A stretch of DNA of 64,000 bases. It comes from Galbula dea. Its lineage: Eukaryota; Chordata; Aves; Piciformes; Galbulidae. Both the position numbers and the translations under genes were made by a program. The stretch covers positions 1 to 64,000 of the forward strand of contig VWZX01010492.1 of assembly GCA_013399015.1 (NCBI GenBank), read 5' to 3'. Numbering within the stretch: the first letter of the stretch is position 1; the number at the start of each line of letters is the position of its first letter. The notes below the pieces were generated by a model that saw only the letters and a list, made by a program, of their open reading frames with translations, ran no database searches and was not told where the DNA came from. Below, piece after piece: positions 1-12,100 of the stretch.

Positions 1-41
1 TACTGAACAGAATTAATTCTGTTCTAATCCAAGCCATAACA
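1..41 (-). mobile_element. ERVL-like LTR, terminal 41 bp (cut by window edge)
   Basis: These bases align without gaps to the last 41 bp of the complete solo LTR at 38800-39634, including the palindromic core AACAGAATTAATTCTGTT at 7-24 and the terminal ACA at 39-41. By analogy with that copy the element reads on the minus strand, so this is its sense-strand start (TGT...). The rest of the LTR lies before base 1, so its length and target duplication cannot be checked. It has several substitutions relative to the other copy (for example ATAACA against AGGACA at the tip), which suggests an independent insertion of the same family. No retroviral coding sequence is present. Confidence 0.62.
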
Positions 42-2815
42 CAAGGTTTCAAGCAGAGCAAGATTAAAGACGAGTCTGAAACTGCAAAGTAGCCTGTGTG
101 AATTAGCATTTTGTATTTTGTTTCAGTACATGGTAGCATTAGTATCATCAGCAGATCTCCTCTGTACAGTAACCTCAAAACCCAAACTGAAAACACCACC
201 TGAAAAGCAGAGCCATTCAAACCACTACTGCTGTGGCTACTGGAGGTGATATTTCAAGTTTAGTTCCTTTCTATGTTTTGTATACTGCTGTAACAGTTTG
301 CTTTCCTTCCCTTTCATCCTGTGCTACCCAAATACAAGTTTGAGTCTGTATACATTCCCATGTTCCCTCCTTGCAGTCCTTCATGGAGAGCTAGATCTAT
401 TCCTGCCCCTTCCCTTCCCAGAAACCAGTTCAGACTTGTAACATGGTTTAATTTTGGGTGGACGAGGGCTTGGCCAGTACTAAAATTTATAGATGAGCAA
501 GAGTTCGGTGGCTAAAGGAGAGACCATACCCTCAGTTAGTCACCAGTCAGCCATATGGGGCTCACCCCTGGGGACAGTGCCCAAAGATATGATAGCACCT
601 GTGGCTGTGCACGTTACCTCAGAGGGCACTGATGGAGCAGATCCTGGGTCCTTCCTATGGGTCACTTCAAAAGCAGTAGGAGATAGGGCCAGAGACAGCT
701 GGAGACAAGCTACAGCTTGGGTCTGAGAGGTCCATCCAGAAGACAAGCTACCTATAGCAAAGGCCCGAAGTCCAACCAGGAGATGTCCAGAGGCAGAAAT
801 GGAACCTGACACAACCATGATGCTGCCCAGGCACGGGGAGGAATGGACCTCCCATGCCACAGGCAGAGGTGGGAGTGGAGGTCCCAGTGAGCTTGGCCAG
901 GGCTGTTAAGGCTTGTCAGTGCCCTGGCAGGGGCACAGAGCTGGGATATGCTCAGTGATGTCACACTTTGCAGTGGTGTGATAGTGGTTAAATTCCATCC
1001 TGCAGTCACAGTGAGCAGGATTCAACTTTGACAATCCCACTGCAGCTCACAGCTACCCAGACAAGGGCACCCCACATACAGAGATACCGAACTAATGGCC
1101 ATGGTGGCAGATCTCAGAGACAGAGATGTCTTCTCAACCAAAGCTCAAACTAGAGACATGGACATTAGATTACTCAGCCCAACTTTCCCACTCTGCCATA
1201 GAAATGGATCTCCTTCCCACATTTCTTCCCCCCTTTCATTGTAATACCCATTTGAAATGGGCCTGAGCTTCCAAAAATATACCTACAAGTCTCAAAACAT
1301 TTACTTCTGGAGCTCTCTTTTCCCTCCCTAGGTTTCTCTCTAGACACAGGTGCTTTCATGGTTTTCCCCTTTCTGTCATCAATATGATTTCATGTAAAGA
1401 AAGGGCATGTGCCAGGGTGAGGAGTTGTTTCCCCATCACCTATGGGAATGGTGAGTGTCTGAGCTGGCTTAACAAAACCCTGAGGAATCAGAGTTTCCTT
1501 TGTCTCCAAAGAAGGCACGATGCCAGAAGCAATACAAAGACAATGCAGTCCTTCTGACAGAGGGCTCGCTCGGGTATGTGACATGAAAGACAGGATCTTT
1601 AGAAGCAGCAAAACACAGGTAAGATGAATTTGCTGGTTTCTTGGGAATTACCCTTTCACAGTAAGGAACATCCCGTTCAGGGTTGTGAGTGCCCTGGGAT
1701 AAAGTCAACACTCCCACCTACTGGTCTCATTTAAGAGTTACCTTTCCCCCCCCCTCTTTAAAACCTCCTCTTTTATTTTGTGTTGCTTTTCCTTTCTGTT
1801 TTCCTCTTTATCTGTTGCTTTTTCTTTTTCTTTCTTTCTTTCTCTTTTCTGACTGAAGTTCTTCTTTTCCACTGAAGGTTTTACAAATTCACAGAGGTAG
1901 AAATAACTGCGTCAGAAAAGGCAGAGTGTTGGGAAACACATCCTCAGAGTGACAGCATTATTCTTTTCTGACACCTGTGAAATAACTGACAGGTGCCATG
2001 CTGTTGTGAGCGGAGCAACTTTCATCTACCCACTGCATTCTGAGGGAGGTGACAACGTCTTCCAAAAGGGATAGATCACCCTCTGGCTGTGAGTGAGAGA
2101 AATGATCTAACTTGGGCAATTCATTTAATATTCAGTGACAGAGTCCCCCATGTTTCCTAGTTCATGGTTCTGTGGTGTCTCTCATTTGAGCCTAAAGACC
2201 CTTTACAACCCTAAGTAACACACCCTGCCTGAGGAAGGGTGGCATACCACCACCAGCTCCATGCAATCCAGTTTACTTAGTGGACTCCAGTGACTGTTTT
2301 CTATCTCAGGTAGGCTCATCTTGTGTCAATATGGGCTATGAAGACTGTAAGGCCCCCAGAAGGGATCTGCTCCCCTTTCCCCCAAATCATGGTGTACATA
2401 CTTGCACATTCATAATGGTGCCAGTTGTCCCAGCTGCAAGACAATGAGTAATTCTTGCTAAGAAGCTCAGCTCAGCATAAATCCATTGTGCTAACGAACC
2501 CTTACCTATGGAGGATATCTCCCACACACTTTCCTATGCACTGTTCTTAGTTTTTGCCTACAGTAATTCTTCTGTGTTTTGATTTGCTTCACTCTTGGTC
2601 CCAAAGCCAGTAAAAATACTGAAATACTCTTTACACGAGGGAAGCAGCATTTTACCTCAAAGCATTCAAGTTCTCTCACTCTGATTTCCTCATTTCTGCA
2701 TCTCTAACATGATTGAAAGTGTTTTTAGAAATGTGAGAGGAGAAACAGAAACAGCATTTGAAAACCTCCTAATCTTTTGTTTACAGTTCAATAGTAGCTT
2801 CTATAAACTGCTCTC
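42..2815. other. Non-coding stretch, no gene recognised
   Basis: Reading frames are short, overlap on both strands and resemble no protein family I know. The only notable local structure is the pyrimidine-rich tract at 1746-1843, listed separately. No CpG cluster, tRNA or convincing exon with paired splice sites was seen. Confidence 0.6.
1746..1843. repeat. Polypyrimidine tract with C9 run and (TTTC)n microsatellite
   Basis: A run of nine C at 1746-1754 is followed by T/C-rich sequence that ends in a short TTTC tandem array at about 1819-1843. This is ordinary low-complexity sequence that could be length-polymorphic. Confidence 0.8.
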
Positions 2816-2965
2816 CCTTATTATTTGTGTTACATGAATGCCTATGGGCTCCAAGCAGGAAGCACAGGGGGATGAGATGACTTGCCCAGAGCCAAGCCAG
2901 AGACCGAACCCACAGCTCAGTCCCAGATTCGTGGCCGAATCCTTGGCCTGAGCTGCTCCCCTCCC
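2816..2965 (-). mobile_element. Ancient MIR/CORE-type SINE relic
   Basis: The segment starts with CCTTATTATTTGTGTTACA, like the AT-rich end of widespread old amniote short repeats. It continues with GATGACTTGCCCAGAG and then a degenerate stretch matching the part of MIR-like elements that reads TGACTTGCCCAAGGTCACACAG on this strand. That order puts the element on the minus strand. Similarity is patchy and a middle part seems missing, as expected of a copy that predates birds. The exact family (MIR, MIR1_Amn, AmnSINE or an L3/CR1 tail) cannot be fixed by eye. Confidence 0.45.
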
Positions 2966-5900
2966 AGCCAAGCAGCACTTTTCTGTAGCCCTTAATAACC
3001 AACTGTGTGAAACCAGCCACGCTCTGGTTAATGAACATGAACTCAGAGTGCTGATGTCTAATAAACTGTTTCATTTAGAATACTTAACTGCCTGGAGAAG
3101 GTGGCTTAATCACCCAAGAGCCAGATTTCCAAAGTTATTTAAGCATCTAAATGCACAAAAGCCCATTGACCGGGGTTTTCAGAAGTACCTCCCTGTTTCG
3201 CTCCTCTGGGACGTTCATTCAGCAGATTTGGGCAGCTCAGTGCTTTTCATAGCCTGACTGGAGTTTTGACTGGGAAGAGAGCCAAAAGGAGGCCTCCGTA
3301 TCACAAGTGTGGTTTACAGCCAGTGCCAAGGGTTGGTGGGGCTTCTGCATACCTCCCCATCGCCTTTACCTTGTGGCTGCCCTAAATGCTAGCTTTGACT
3401 CTGCTAGAATTGTGAAGATCTCTATTTTGATCTGGTTATGCTGTCTACAACTCACTCTGTGTGGGCTTTTTTTGAGGTACTAGGAAACCTGTGATGCCCA
3501 TTTTCTACCCTGCTGTTCTCCATGGCAGAGCACTGCCTCTCTGGATGGAACAGGCAGGCTGCTCTGCTTCCATCTCCTCCAAAGTCCTGGCTTGGTTTTT
3601 AGTAGCCTGAAGAAATACTACAAGCAGGGTGTGATGTCCATCCATCCTTGCTTCCCACTGCAGGAACTGAAGAGACACCCACCCTGCAGGGAGTGCTCAG
3701 GGCTGCACAGGCTCCACAGTTCTCACTGAAATGCAAATGACTTTGGTGACAATGCTGATGTGATGCCATAGACTGGCTTGGCCTTACCCTCTCATTCCCA
3801 CTTCCACAAGAAAAGGGATATCAGCCCACCACTGTCTATGCTGTGGCAGCATCTACCTGGATATCTATGAGTGTCTATGCTTAGCCTGTATATAGGGCTA
3901 TGCTACAACAGTTGTTCTACCATCCAATGGCCCTCCCCAGTTGAGAAGGGGATTGAGAAAAGGAGAGAAGACTAACAGGGTGAAATGAAGACAGATTTAA
4001 TGAAACAGCCAAACCGATCCCAACACCAATATAAAGCATGTAAAGTTATACTCACTTCCAGAGAATGCACAGTGGTCACAATAAAGAGCAAGGCAGTCCT
4101 AGGGAGCAGAGTGGTGAGAGCCCCTCTAAGGGTGGGGAAAAGCAGGAGAAGAAAAAGCAGAAACATCACCCATACTCCTTTATACTAAGTGAGGTATTTT
4201 GGAAATTGGATACACCTGTAGCCAACTCAGGTCACTGCCCTGGCTGCCTCCACACTGCTAACAACCTGCAGACCATGGCTGGCCTAGGATTCCATCCCAA
4301 CCAAACCAGGACATACAACTTCTTCTTGGGTAAGCATTAGTTTTGTTTTGATGCAAGAGTGACCTGAAGAGTTCTGTCATATCCTTGCTGCCTTTAGTAA
4401 CAGTTTGAGCACCAGTCTTTCAGTGGCCCAATACAAGTGGTCCAATGGTCCCAGTAAAAAACTCTAACTTGTGTGAACATTTAAAACAATCAATAAAATC
4501 AGAGCAGTCAACCTTCTCAACGAGCAAGACTTCCCCTGCCTCTGCTGGTACCTGTGCAACGTGTGTAACTCTGCATCCCTGTGGGTGCTGTGGCTGCTCA
4601 GTCTGCTGAGCACCCCCAAGAGATGTAGGAATGGCACAGGGGTTTTAAAGGGCTCCAGGAGGAAAGGTATCTTAAAGGCAAAATATTTTGTTTTATTGGA
4701 TTCCCTGCCAGCTGCATTAATCACATATTGGTTAGCAATGTTCATACATCTAGGATTTATCACGGTGAGATTGATTCCAAACGGAGACTTACTGTGCCAG
4801 AAAATGAAGGGGAATCAGTCATGCTGTCAATGCAAATTCATTTCCTAGCACTTTTTCTTAGGAACCAGACAGCTTCCTGGAAATACAGATTTGTTAAGCA
4901 GAAATGTCATTCAAACTTAGCCCTGATGCCAGTCTGAGACAGAGTTTCATCACCCAGCTTTTTGATGCCGAGCAAAACTCCCGTATTTCTGGGCCATTGA
5001 AAGGGAATCCCTGGCCCTTTTCAGAAGAAAGCAGCTTTCCTGGCAGTGTTCTCTCATTCAAAGAGGCAAATTAAAGGCCCTAAGGATCGACTCTTGCTGT
5101 ACAGCTGGCTTCCCTACTCTCCTGCTCTACAACAAGCTTTCAGCTCAGTACTTTGAAAAAGAAACATATATGGAGATGTGCACGTTCCACCACAACCCTT
5201 TTCTTCATGAAACCACAAGGGGTTTTGCATGTAACCAAAACCCAGGAAAATATTCCCTGGTTAAGGAAATCCAGACTCTACAGTATAAGCATGCACAGAT
5301 AAGGGTCAGAAACAGCTTTGACTCAGTCTTTCATTGACTTTTTGGGATAAATGGTGCACTACCATACTTGTGGCTTTAGGCGAAATACAGTGATTTTTAA
5401 AGGGGCGCATGTTTTGTTCATTTCCCTCTTGGTTTCAGTGAACCTAACTGGTGATATTTTTACTTACTGGTTTTAGGTTTAACTACAGGGCCTATGTCAA
5501 CGTGGGAAGTCAATTGCCTTTGAAATGCTAAAGCAATCTAGAGGAGGAAATAAAAAGACACATGTAAATATGATTATTTTACACCTTCCCAGTTCTAAAC
5601 CCAGCAACTCTGATTGCTTAGATTCTTTTAGAAACGTTAAATGAAGTAAAGAAAGACTAGAGACAGTGAAGTTAATTGCTGGAACTGACACAGATGAAAT
5701 TGTTTAGTCTTGATTCTGACAAGGATGCCCATCAGTTTGCAGTAAACAAACACAGCATTATTTCTGGAGAGGATGTGTCAAGTTGTTTGCCTACGGGCGC
5801 CTGCAAGGCCTCGTTCCTCAAAGGGCAAAGGTGTAAAGGATTTTAACGACCTCCTAAAGCTCCTCCTCTGGCTGTGGTAGTGGGATGCCTTCCAAGGTCA

Positions 5901-8664
5901 GTCACCCACACAAGCAGGTTCACTTGTCTTGTAAACAATCATAGATCAGGCTGAATGATGGTCGCCAATGGACTCTGGACCAGAGAGTGCCATATGTATC
6001 GGAGGACTTTCTTGTCAGGGCAGCACAGGTCAGCTGTGTCTGTTCATGGGCATAGTAGACTTTGGTTTTCCTGAGTCCCTGCATCTTTTACCATGGTCCT
6101 GTTTTCCCATTGTATTTGCTGTCTGGACAGGATGTTCTAGCAGAGGAAGTACTCCTTGTGGAAAAGGCATCAATTAATCGTCCGACTGACCCTCATTGCT
6201 ACTAACTACCTCGCAGGCACAAGGTTGATTTATCTACTGAGGCACGAGTTTACATTTGTTTTATTGCTTTGCCATATGAGTAAAGCAGTAGGGCTGAAAG
6301 CTGCTGACTAAAGCAGGCAGCAATGCAAATTTCCATTTCCACAGTATGTCGTCGGCTATTTGTTTTACATATAAGAGAGTTTTTGGATGGAAGAAACATT
6401 GGAAAGGTCATGGCTGGTCAACAAGGTTAATTAATTGCTGTGTTGGCAGGCAGCTTTGTTGAAGAAGGCTGGGATGTTGTCATCATCTGAGGCTGTTAAG
6501 GTTTCGTGGAGGAAATGGGTCACGGCAAAAACAGAGGATTTTCAATGAAGTGTCTGATAAATAAAGGAGGGGGAGAGAATCTTCTTAGCAATCTAGTGTA
6601 AATGCTAGTCATCAGGAACATGATACAGTTAAACAGATGCATGTTTTGGGTTCATTTCCTCAGGATAATCTATTCCAATGCATAGGAAAGCAAACATTAG
6701 AATACCACAGGCAACATTTAAAAGATCTCTGGGTCCCCGAGCAGAGTTCTGGCAGGCGAGGGGAAGCTCTGCATGATCACACAGCATGTGTTATGAACTG
6801 CATTTGATTTTATGGCTTTCCAAAAAGCTGTCCAAAGAAGCTGGTTGTTTCTCTGGGTTCTCCCCCTCCCCCCTTCTTTCTGCAAGAGGTCTCAGCCATC
6901 TTAGTATGTGTTTTTCCTCACAAGTTGACCCAGGCCAGAGAGGTATTTTGCCAAGAGGGTAAGCAGCTCCCAAAGGCAGTGACTAGAGCGCAGAGCTTGC
7001 TTGTCCACTTTGAAGTAGTTGGTCTTTTGCTCCCCTCTGTCTTCTGGGCTCCTCATTTGCTTCTCCCCTCCACCCCTGAATTTAAAATGATCTTCCAGCC
7101 TGCTTTGTTTCTTTATTACTGCAGCAGCTGAATTTGCCACCCTACCTTGACAATGGCAGTGCAAAAAAGCTTCTTCTAAGATGGCAGCCTGATGAATGTT
7201 TCTCAAGCGTTTGAGAAAGTGAGCAAGTGAAAGCCTGATATGATGTTTGAAACCCCACACCTCCTGCAGCCACTCAGAGAAGAAAGATCCTTTGTGAGAT
7301 AACCAAGAGCCACAAACCCGATGGAGGCTCTTCCACCTGAGTGAGTCTCTGGGGAGGGATAGCATTACCTTGTCCCTTCAAAATCACCCATGCCTTTGAC
7401 AGTGTAAGAGGGATTTCACTTGCCAAAGAAAATCCAGATGCAGCACAAATGGAAACTGCTGAAGTCCTCAGCATCTTTAACAGCAGTGTTTGTCCATATT
7501 TGCCTCAACGTCCTCTGTCACGACCACATCTGAGGAACGCTGGTGGATTCTTGTCCTCATGACACCTCCCTCACATTGGGAGGTTCCCCTTGTACCGAGA
7601 GGACACTGAGGTGCTGGCTAAAAGCCCTGTGTGCCCATGTCCCATCACTGCTGTGCCTGTGGTCACACAGCAGTGAACACAGACCTCTTGGTCCTCGTGA
7701 AGCTGCATACGGATCAGACCTTCTCCTCTGGCGTAACGTGTGTGTTGTAAGGCAACCTCAAGCACTATTCTTGGTATGTGTGGAAAAAACAGGCCCAAAT
7801 TACCACAAATAAGAATGATTTTGCTTTCAGAAGGGCTGCCAAATGGAGATCTTCTAGAAGGTAGCTCTTTGATATGGCTTCTGTTCCCCAGGTTTTGTTT
7901 GCTTGCTTTAAGCTGTGTGTTTTAAGAGCTTATGAAAATAGCAGCGTGGATGAACTTAGGAAAATAAAATGCACTCATTTGTTTTTTGGTTTTGCATCTT
8001 ATGTTTCAGTTGAAATGCTAGCAGTACTCAGGCTCATCAGAGAGCCCTAAATGGAACAAAACCTCTAAAGAGTTGTGTGTTGGGCTGTCCTCTGCCCTGA
8101 GCAGGGGCAGCAAGGTATGTGCTCAGAAGACATGGCAGTCCCTCCAACGTGCTGTGTCTGGAGGTGTTTCTAACACCTCGGTCCTGGCCTCCTCAGGCAG
8201 TGTTTGAAAAGCTCTGGTGTTTACTGGGCTCTGATATGTTTATGAAAGTTACATGGTTTTAAGAATTGGAACCAAAGGGACCTTCTTCCCACACAGCTAT
8301 GCTGGCAAAAGCCAACAGAGAAGAAGGCTGCCAGAACCAGTGGAACAAAGCTGTTCTTTGCCACAGAACCTCCACTTCACCAGCACGCTGTCAAATCGCT
8401 TTGTCACAGTTCTCTGGCGTGGGTGCGTTGTTTGCCACTTTGTCATTGTTTCATTGCAAAGCTTTTTCCCCTCAAGCCCTATTTGCACCAGCTGTGGTTT
8501 CTGCACACACTGAACTATCCAGGAGAAATGTTGGTATTTTTAGCAAGATTTGATTGAAAATAAGTAATTCTATTCATATTGCATTGTTATAACCCAAACA
8601 CTTCCAGATCTCTGATGTAATTATATTAATTGCTCAAAGGCAATGGAGGTTGCTTCCCAAATAT
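2966..8664. other. Non-coding stretch, mostly unique-looking
   Basis: Apart from the possible old repeat at 3121-3195, I see no gene, RNA or mobile element. The longest frame here (154 codons, minus, 6901-7365) has no recognisable domain, no initiation context of note and competing frames over the same bases, so I treat it as chance. An octamer motif ATGCAAAT occurs at 6323-6330. Confidence 0.6.
3121..3195. repeat. Possible old amniote interspersed repeat
   Basis: The phrases GATTTCCAAAGTTATTTAAG, CATCTAAATGCA and GTTTTCAGAAGTACCT follow the order of a common reptile/bird repeat built on 'GATTTTCAAAGGTATTTAGGCACCTAAA' phrases, which I remember only loosely. I do not know its family name. It lies 155 bp past the SINE relic at 2816-2965. 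Confidence 0.25.
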
Positions 8665-9098
8665 TCATAGAATCATAGAGTCATAGAATGGCTCAGGTTG
8701 GAAGGGACCTTAAAGATCAACTAGTTCCAACCCCCCTGCCATGGGCAGGGATGCCACATGCACTAGACCAGGTCATCCAGGGCCACATCCAGCCTGGCCT
8801 TAAACACTGCCAGGGATGGGGCCTCCACAACCTCTCTGGGCAACCTGTTCCAGTGCCTCACCACCCTTTGGGTAAAGAACCCCCTTCTAATCTCCAGCCT
8901 AAACCTCTCCTCCTTCAGCTTGTAGCCATTCCCCCGTGTTCTGTTGCAATCAGACCAGGAGAAAAGTCTCTCTCCTTCTGCTTTATAATCCCCTTTCAGG
9001 TACTGAAAGGCCGCTATAAGGTTGCCTCTAAGCCTTCTCTTCTCCAGGCTGAACAACCCCAATTCCTTCAGCCTGTCCTCGTAGGGGAGGTGCTCCAG
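8665..9098 (-). mobile_element. CR1 LINE, 5'-truncated 3' end
   Basis: This is the last ~434 bp of a CR1 non-LTR retrotransposon on the minus strand. The 3' terminus is at the low-coordinate end and shows the avian ATTCTATG octamer tail (complement at 8665-8688). Just inside is the usual short hairpin: the 7-bp arms CCCTGCC and GGCAGGG at 8734-8740 and 8744-8750. Higher up is the C-terminal end of ORF2 in an unbroken frame. The element stops abruptly at about 9098, typical of 5' truncation during target-primed reverse transcription. No clear target duplication is seen, which is normal for CR1. Confidence 0.95.
8763..9098 (-). pseudogene. CR1 ORF2 C-terminus (fragment, frame intact)
   Basis: About 111 codons plus a stop remain of the ORF2 polyprotein, which in full-length CR1 carries an endonuclease and a reverse transcriptase. 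The fragment covers only the region after the RT domain, so it has no catalytic residues. Conserved phrases are LFSLEKRRLRG (following the truncated start), FQYLKG, RTRGNG, FFT.RVVRHWNRLP and a terminal LDDLV before the stop, which is the normal CR1 ending. There is no frameshift or premature stop, so the copy is younger than the other CR1 copies in the window. It is not a functional gene, because the start and all enzymatic parts are absent. Confidence 0.9.
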
Positions 9099-9133
9099 TC
9101 ATATTCATATTCATAGTCATAGTCATAGTCATG
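9099..9133. repeat. TCATAT/TCATAG hexanucleotide microsatellite
   Basis: The run begins as TCATAT units and changes to about four TCATAG units, directly abutting the truncated 5' end of the CR1 copy. The sequence resembles the CR1 tail (CATAGAAT on this strand), but the unit is six bases rather than eight. It may be a pre-existing ATTCAT-rich target or a filler made at the 5' junction. Confidence 0.85.
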
Positions 9134-12100
9134 ATGCCTTCAGAAAATGAGGTCATTATGATGTTTTTTTACTTTTAGTTCAAGTAGCTTTGGCTCAGCT
9201 TTTAAAGAGCAGTGTTCTGGAGTAACTGGCCAGACAATGCAACAAGGCTCAATTTTAAGGGAGCATTTTGTCTCAACAGTCTGAAGGTCTGGTTGGTTGG
9301 AGGGCACACAGATTGATTGTTTACCTCTGTGGCTCATTTATAACCTAAAAATGATACGTAGGTCTAGATTGTTTCATTAGACTCTCACAAGGCTTGAAGA
9401 TGAACATGATTGTATGAGCTAATTACAAAGCCCTATACCGCATAATGAGAAGATCCCATTGTTAGAATGGTTGAATCCCCCTTCCTGTTAAAGTCACCTT
9501 AAAGGAATTCCTACTGCTGCTGCTGGTGTGAATTTAGATTCCCAAAAGCTCTCCAGAGTCACCTGAAAAAGCTCACTTGTGTTATTGAGAATGACACCAT
9601 TTATAGAAATAGTCCAAAACCTCCTACACAAAGTGTCATGGCTTAGCAATGAAAGTTGAATAAATTGAGCTCAACTAGGGAGGTTTCTCTTGGAACAGGG
9701 AACTTGGGCATCCAATAAAGCCAGCCTTGGAATAAAATAAAACAAAACAAAACAATCTTGCTTCAGCAAGGTGTACAGACAGTGCAAGTCTGCAGGCTGT
9801 GTCCTGGATACCTGTGGTTTTGTCCTCCAGGTGTACAGGCACAGGGAGCCAAATACAGAACACCAGTCCTTCTCTTCTGGATTGATCAGTCTTGCGCACT
9901 ACTGTTTCCTCAGTTGTCATCTCTTGATAGTAAATTATTTAGATTACTTAAAAGGACAGGAATAAGATAGTTTCCAAACAGCTTTCTCTGCACTTTGTTT
10001 GAAAAGTAAGAAAACAGATCTGCCAGCCAGTGCCTGCCAAGCTGGAATTTGGTTCTGGAACTATTACTTGAGTAGACAATACTCTAAAAATACCATTTTC
10101 CATAGCAAGAGCTATAACACCCACACACTCTGCTCTGTCTGCACTTCTTCTCAAACACAACCAGAAACACACACAGGCTGCTCTCAGAAGGCTTGATACC
10201 AACTGTTGGACCCTGGGTTCTTTCCAAAGCCTGGCATAGCACAACATGTGTGTGCTCATATGTGCATGCACACATGTGTAAGACATGAACCTATCTCAAC
10301 TGCTATGGATTGCCCATGCTTGCTTCTTTACATACCTCTGCATTTCCACCCTGTTGCATTTTCTACACTTGTTTTATACCTGCTCTATCCTCTAAGGAAT
10401 AGGGCAGACTAAGTGCACAGAGCTGTGACCTATGATGCCTCCATCAGTGAAAAATAGCAGAGTTACATCTCACTGTTTAGGACTTATGTCCCATGTCTTC
10501 TTAGGTGGTTTCCCCAAAATAACCCAGGGAATTATGAAGCATTATAAGATACTGGAAAAAAAATTACATAGCTGCTTGTGATGCCAGCAAAACTGAAAGC
10601 ATGTCATCAGTGTGTGCTCAGTGGATATTTATAAAACCTGGGAATTTCCACTGTCCTTATTTCATAACATATTTCTCTTTCTGAGCATCTATAACAGTAT
10701 ATTAAACACCAAAATTTGCTGCAGTGTATTCAGTGAAAGAAAGTTTGATCCCAGCCCAGCGCTGCTTGAAGTTGATTGCAAAGGTGGGGTGTGACACGGT
10801 GACATGCAGAGCATACCTGAAGTGCCCTGCTGCAGCCTGTACCCCTTGTTCCTGGCTGTGTGGGGACCTTTTCCTCCTTCTCTCTGGCTGCAGCCTGCTG
10901 GTAGGCTGGCTGAAGCAATTACAAGTGTAGAAATCTACAAGGGGAGGAAAAAAAATGACTCTAATGAGCGGTCAGTTGAAACTTTCCCCAATCACTGGTC
11001 AGTATATTTCAAGAATTACTACAGTAATTATGTTTTATGGGCATGAGCTATTTTTCTGTTTTTAAAAAAGTGCTTCACTTTACCCATCTCTTTTAGAACA
11101 TTTCCATTTGGTGTGGTTTGGCTGCACAGAGAAATGTGGCAGCTGGTTACTTGAAAATATTTAACAAAGTGCCAGATTCCTCAGCTCTGGCATACCTGTG
11201 GACCACATATATGGCCATAATTGCAAACATCTGTCCACCCACCCACCTAACAGCTAAGAGAAGTCATTTAAGAAAAAGAAGGCCAAAATAATTAACTTAG
11301 AGGGTGAGGGACTGCAGAACTACATATGTGTATGTTTGTTCATCCGTCATGTGTTACCAGCTCATGTCCTTCCTCTGCCTCTTTCACAGGGGGGCAATGA
11401 CAGTGCAATATGTTGCAGTACCACAATATATATCCTAGGTAAACCAAGCAATGCTAGGTCATAAAAGCATGAAAATGTCAATAGCCTTCTTATCAGTTAA
11501 AGAAGGACTTCGGGTGGTGTATGTGAGAATATGAAGAGGAAAAGAAGAGCGCTTTGGACATGCATCAGGAAACATACCTTGGAGCTAGTTGTGTGAAGAC
11601 CAATTCAACTTGGATTTTGGGAACCAATTAAATTACTTAAGCGGTCAAAACTGAGACTATAGATCCAAAGTGTCCTTCTCACCTGCAGTGGACTGTGCAC
11701 TAGAGAGCACTGATGAGTTCTAGCTAGTCCTGGTTTGATCTGAGCCTCTATCTAAGCTCGCCCTAAGCCAAGCATCCTGAATTCAGTGGTTACCATCAAA
11801 TTCAACAATGACTACAGGCACCTCAATGTATTTTCTACCCTCCAAAAGTGCTTACACTTATGATCTGTATTCAGCTCCCTTTCTACAAAATTCTTCAAGC
11901 TTTGGGATGTTCATAATCTAGACCCACAGTAAAATTTGCTCATTTATATTATACTCACAGGAGTTATAATCACTGACTGTCACAAGGAACCCATCCCTTT
12001 CCTCTAACCTTTCTTCTCCCATCCACTAGCTCTTCAAAGAGCTAGTGTAATGGTGAAATGGTGAAAACTGAGATCTAGGAACTCCTCAGAGCTGGTGGAG

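Noticed and set aside
6901..7365. 154-codon minus-strand open frame
   Set aside because: Composition and overlap with frames on both strands look random, and no family motif or splice context is present.
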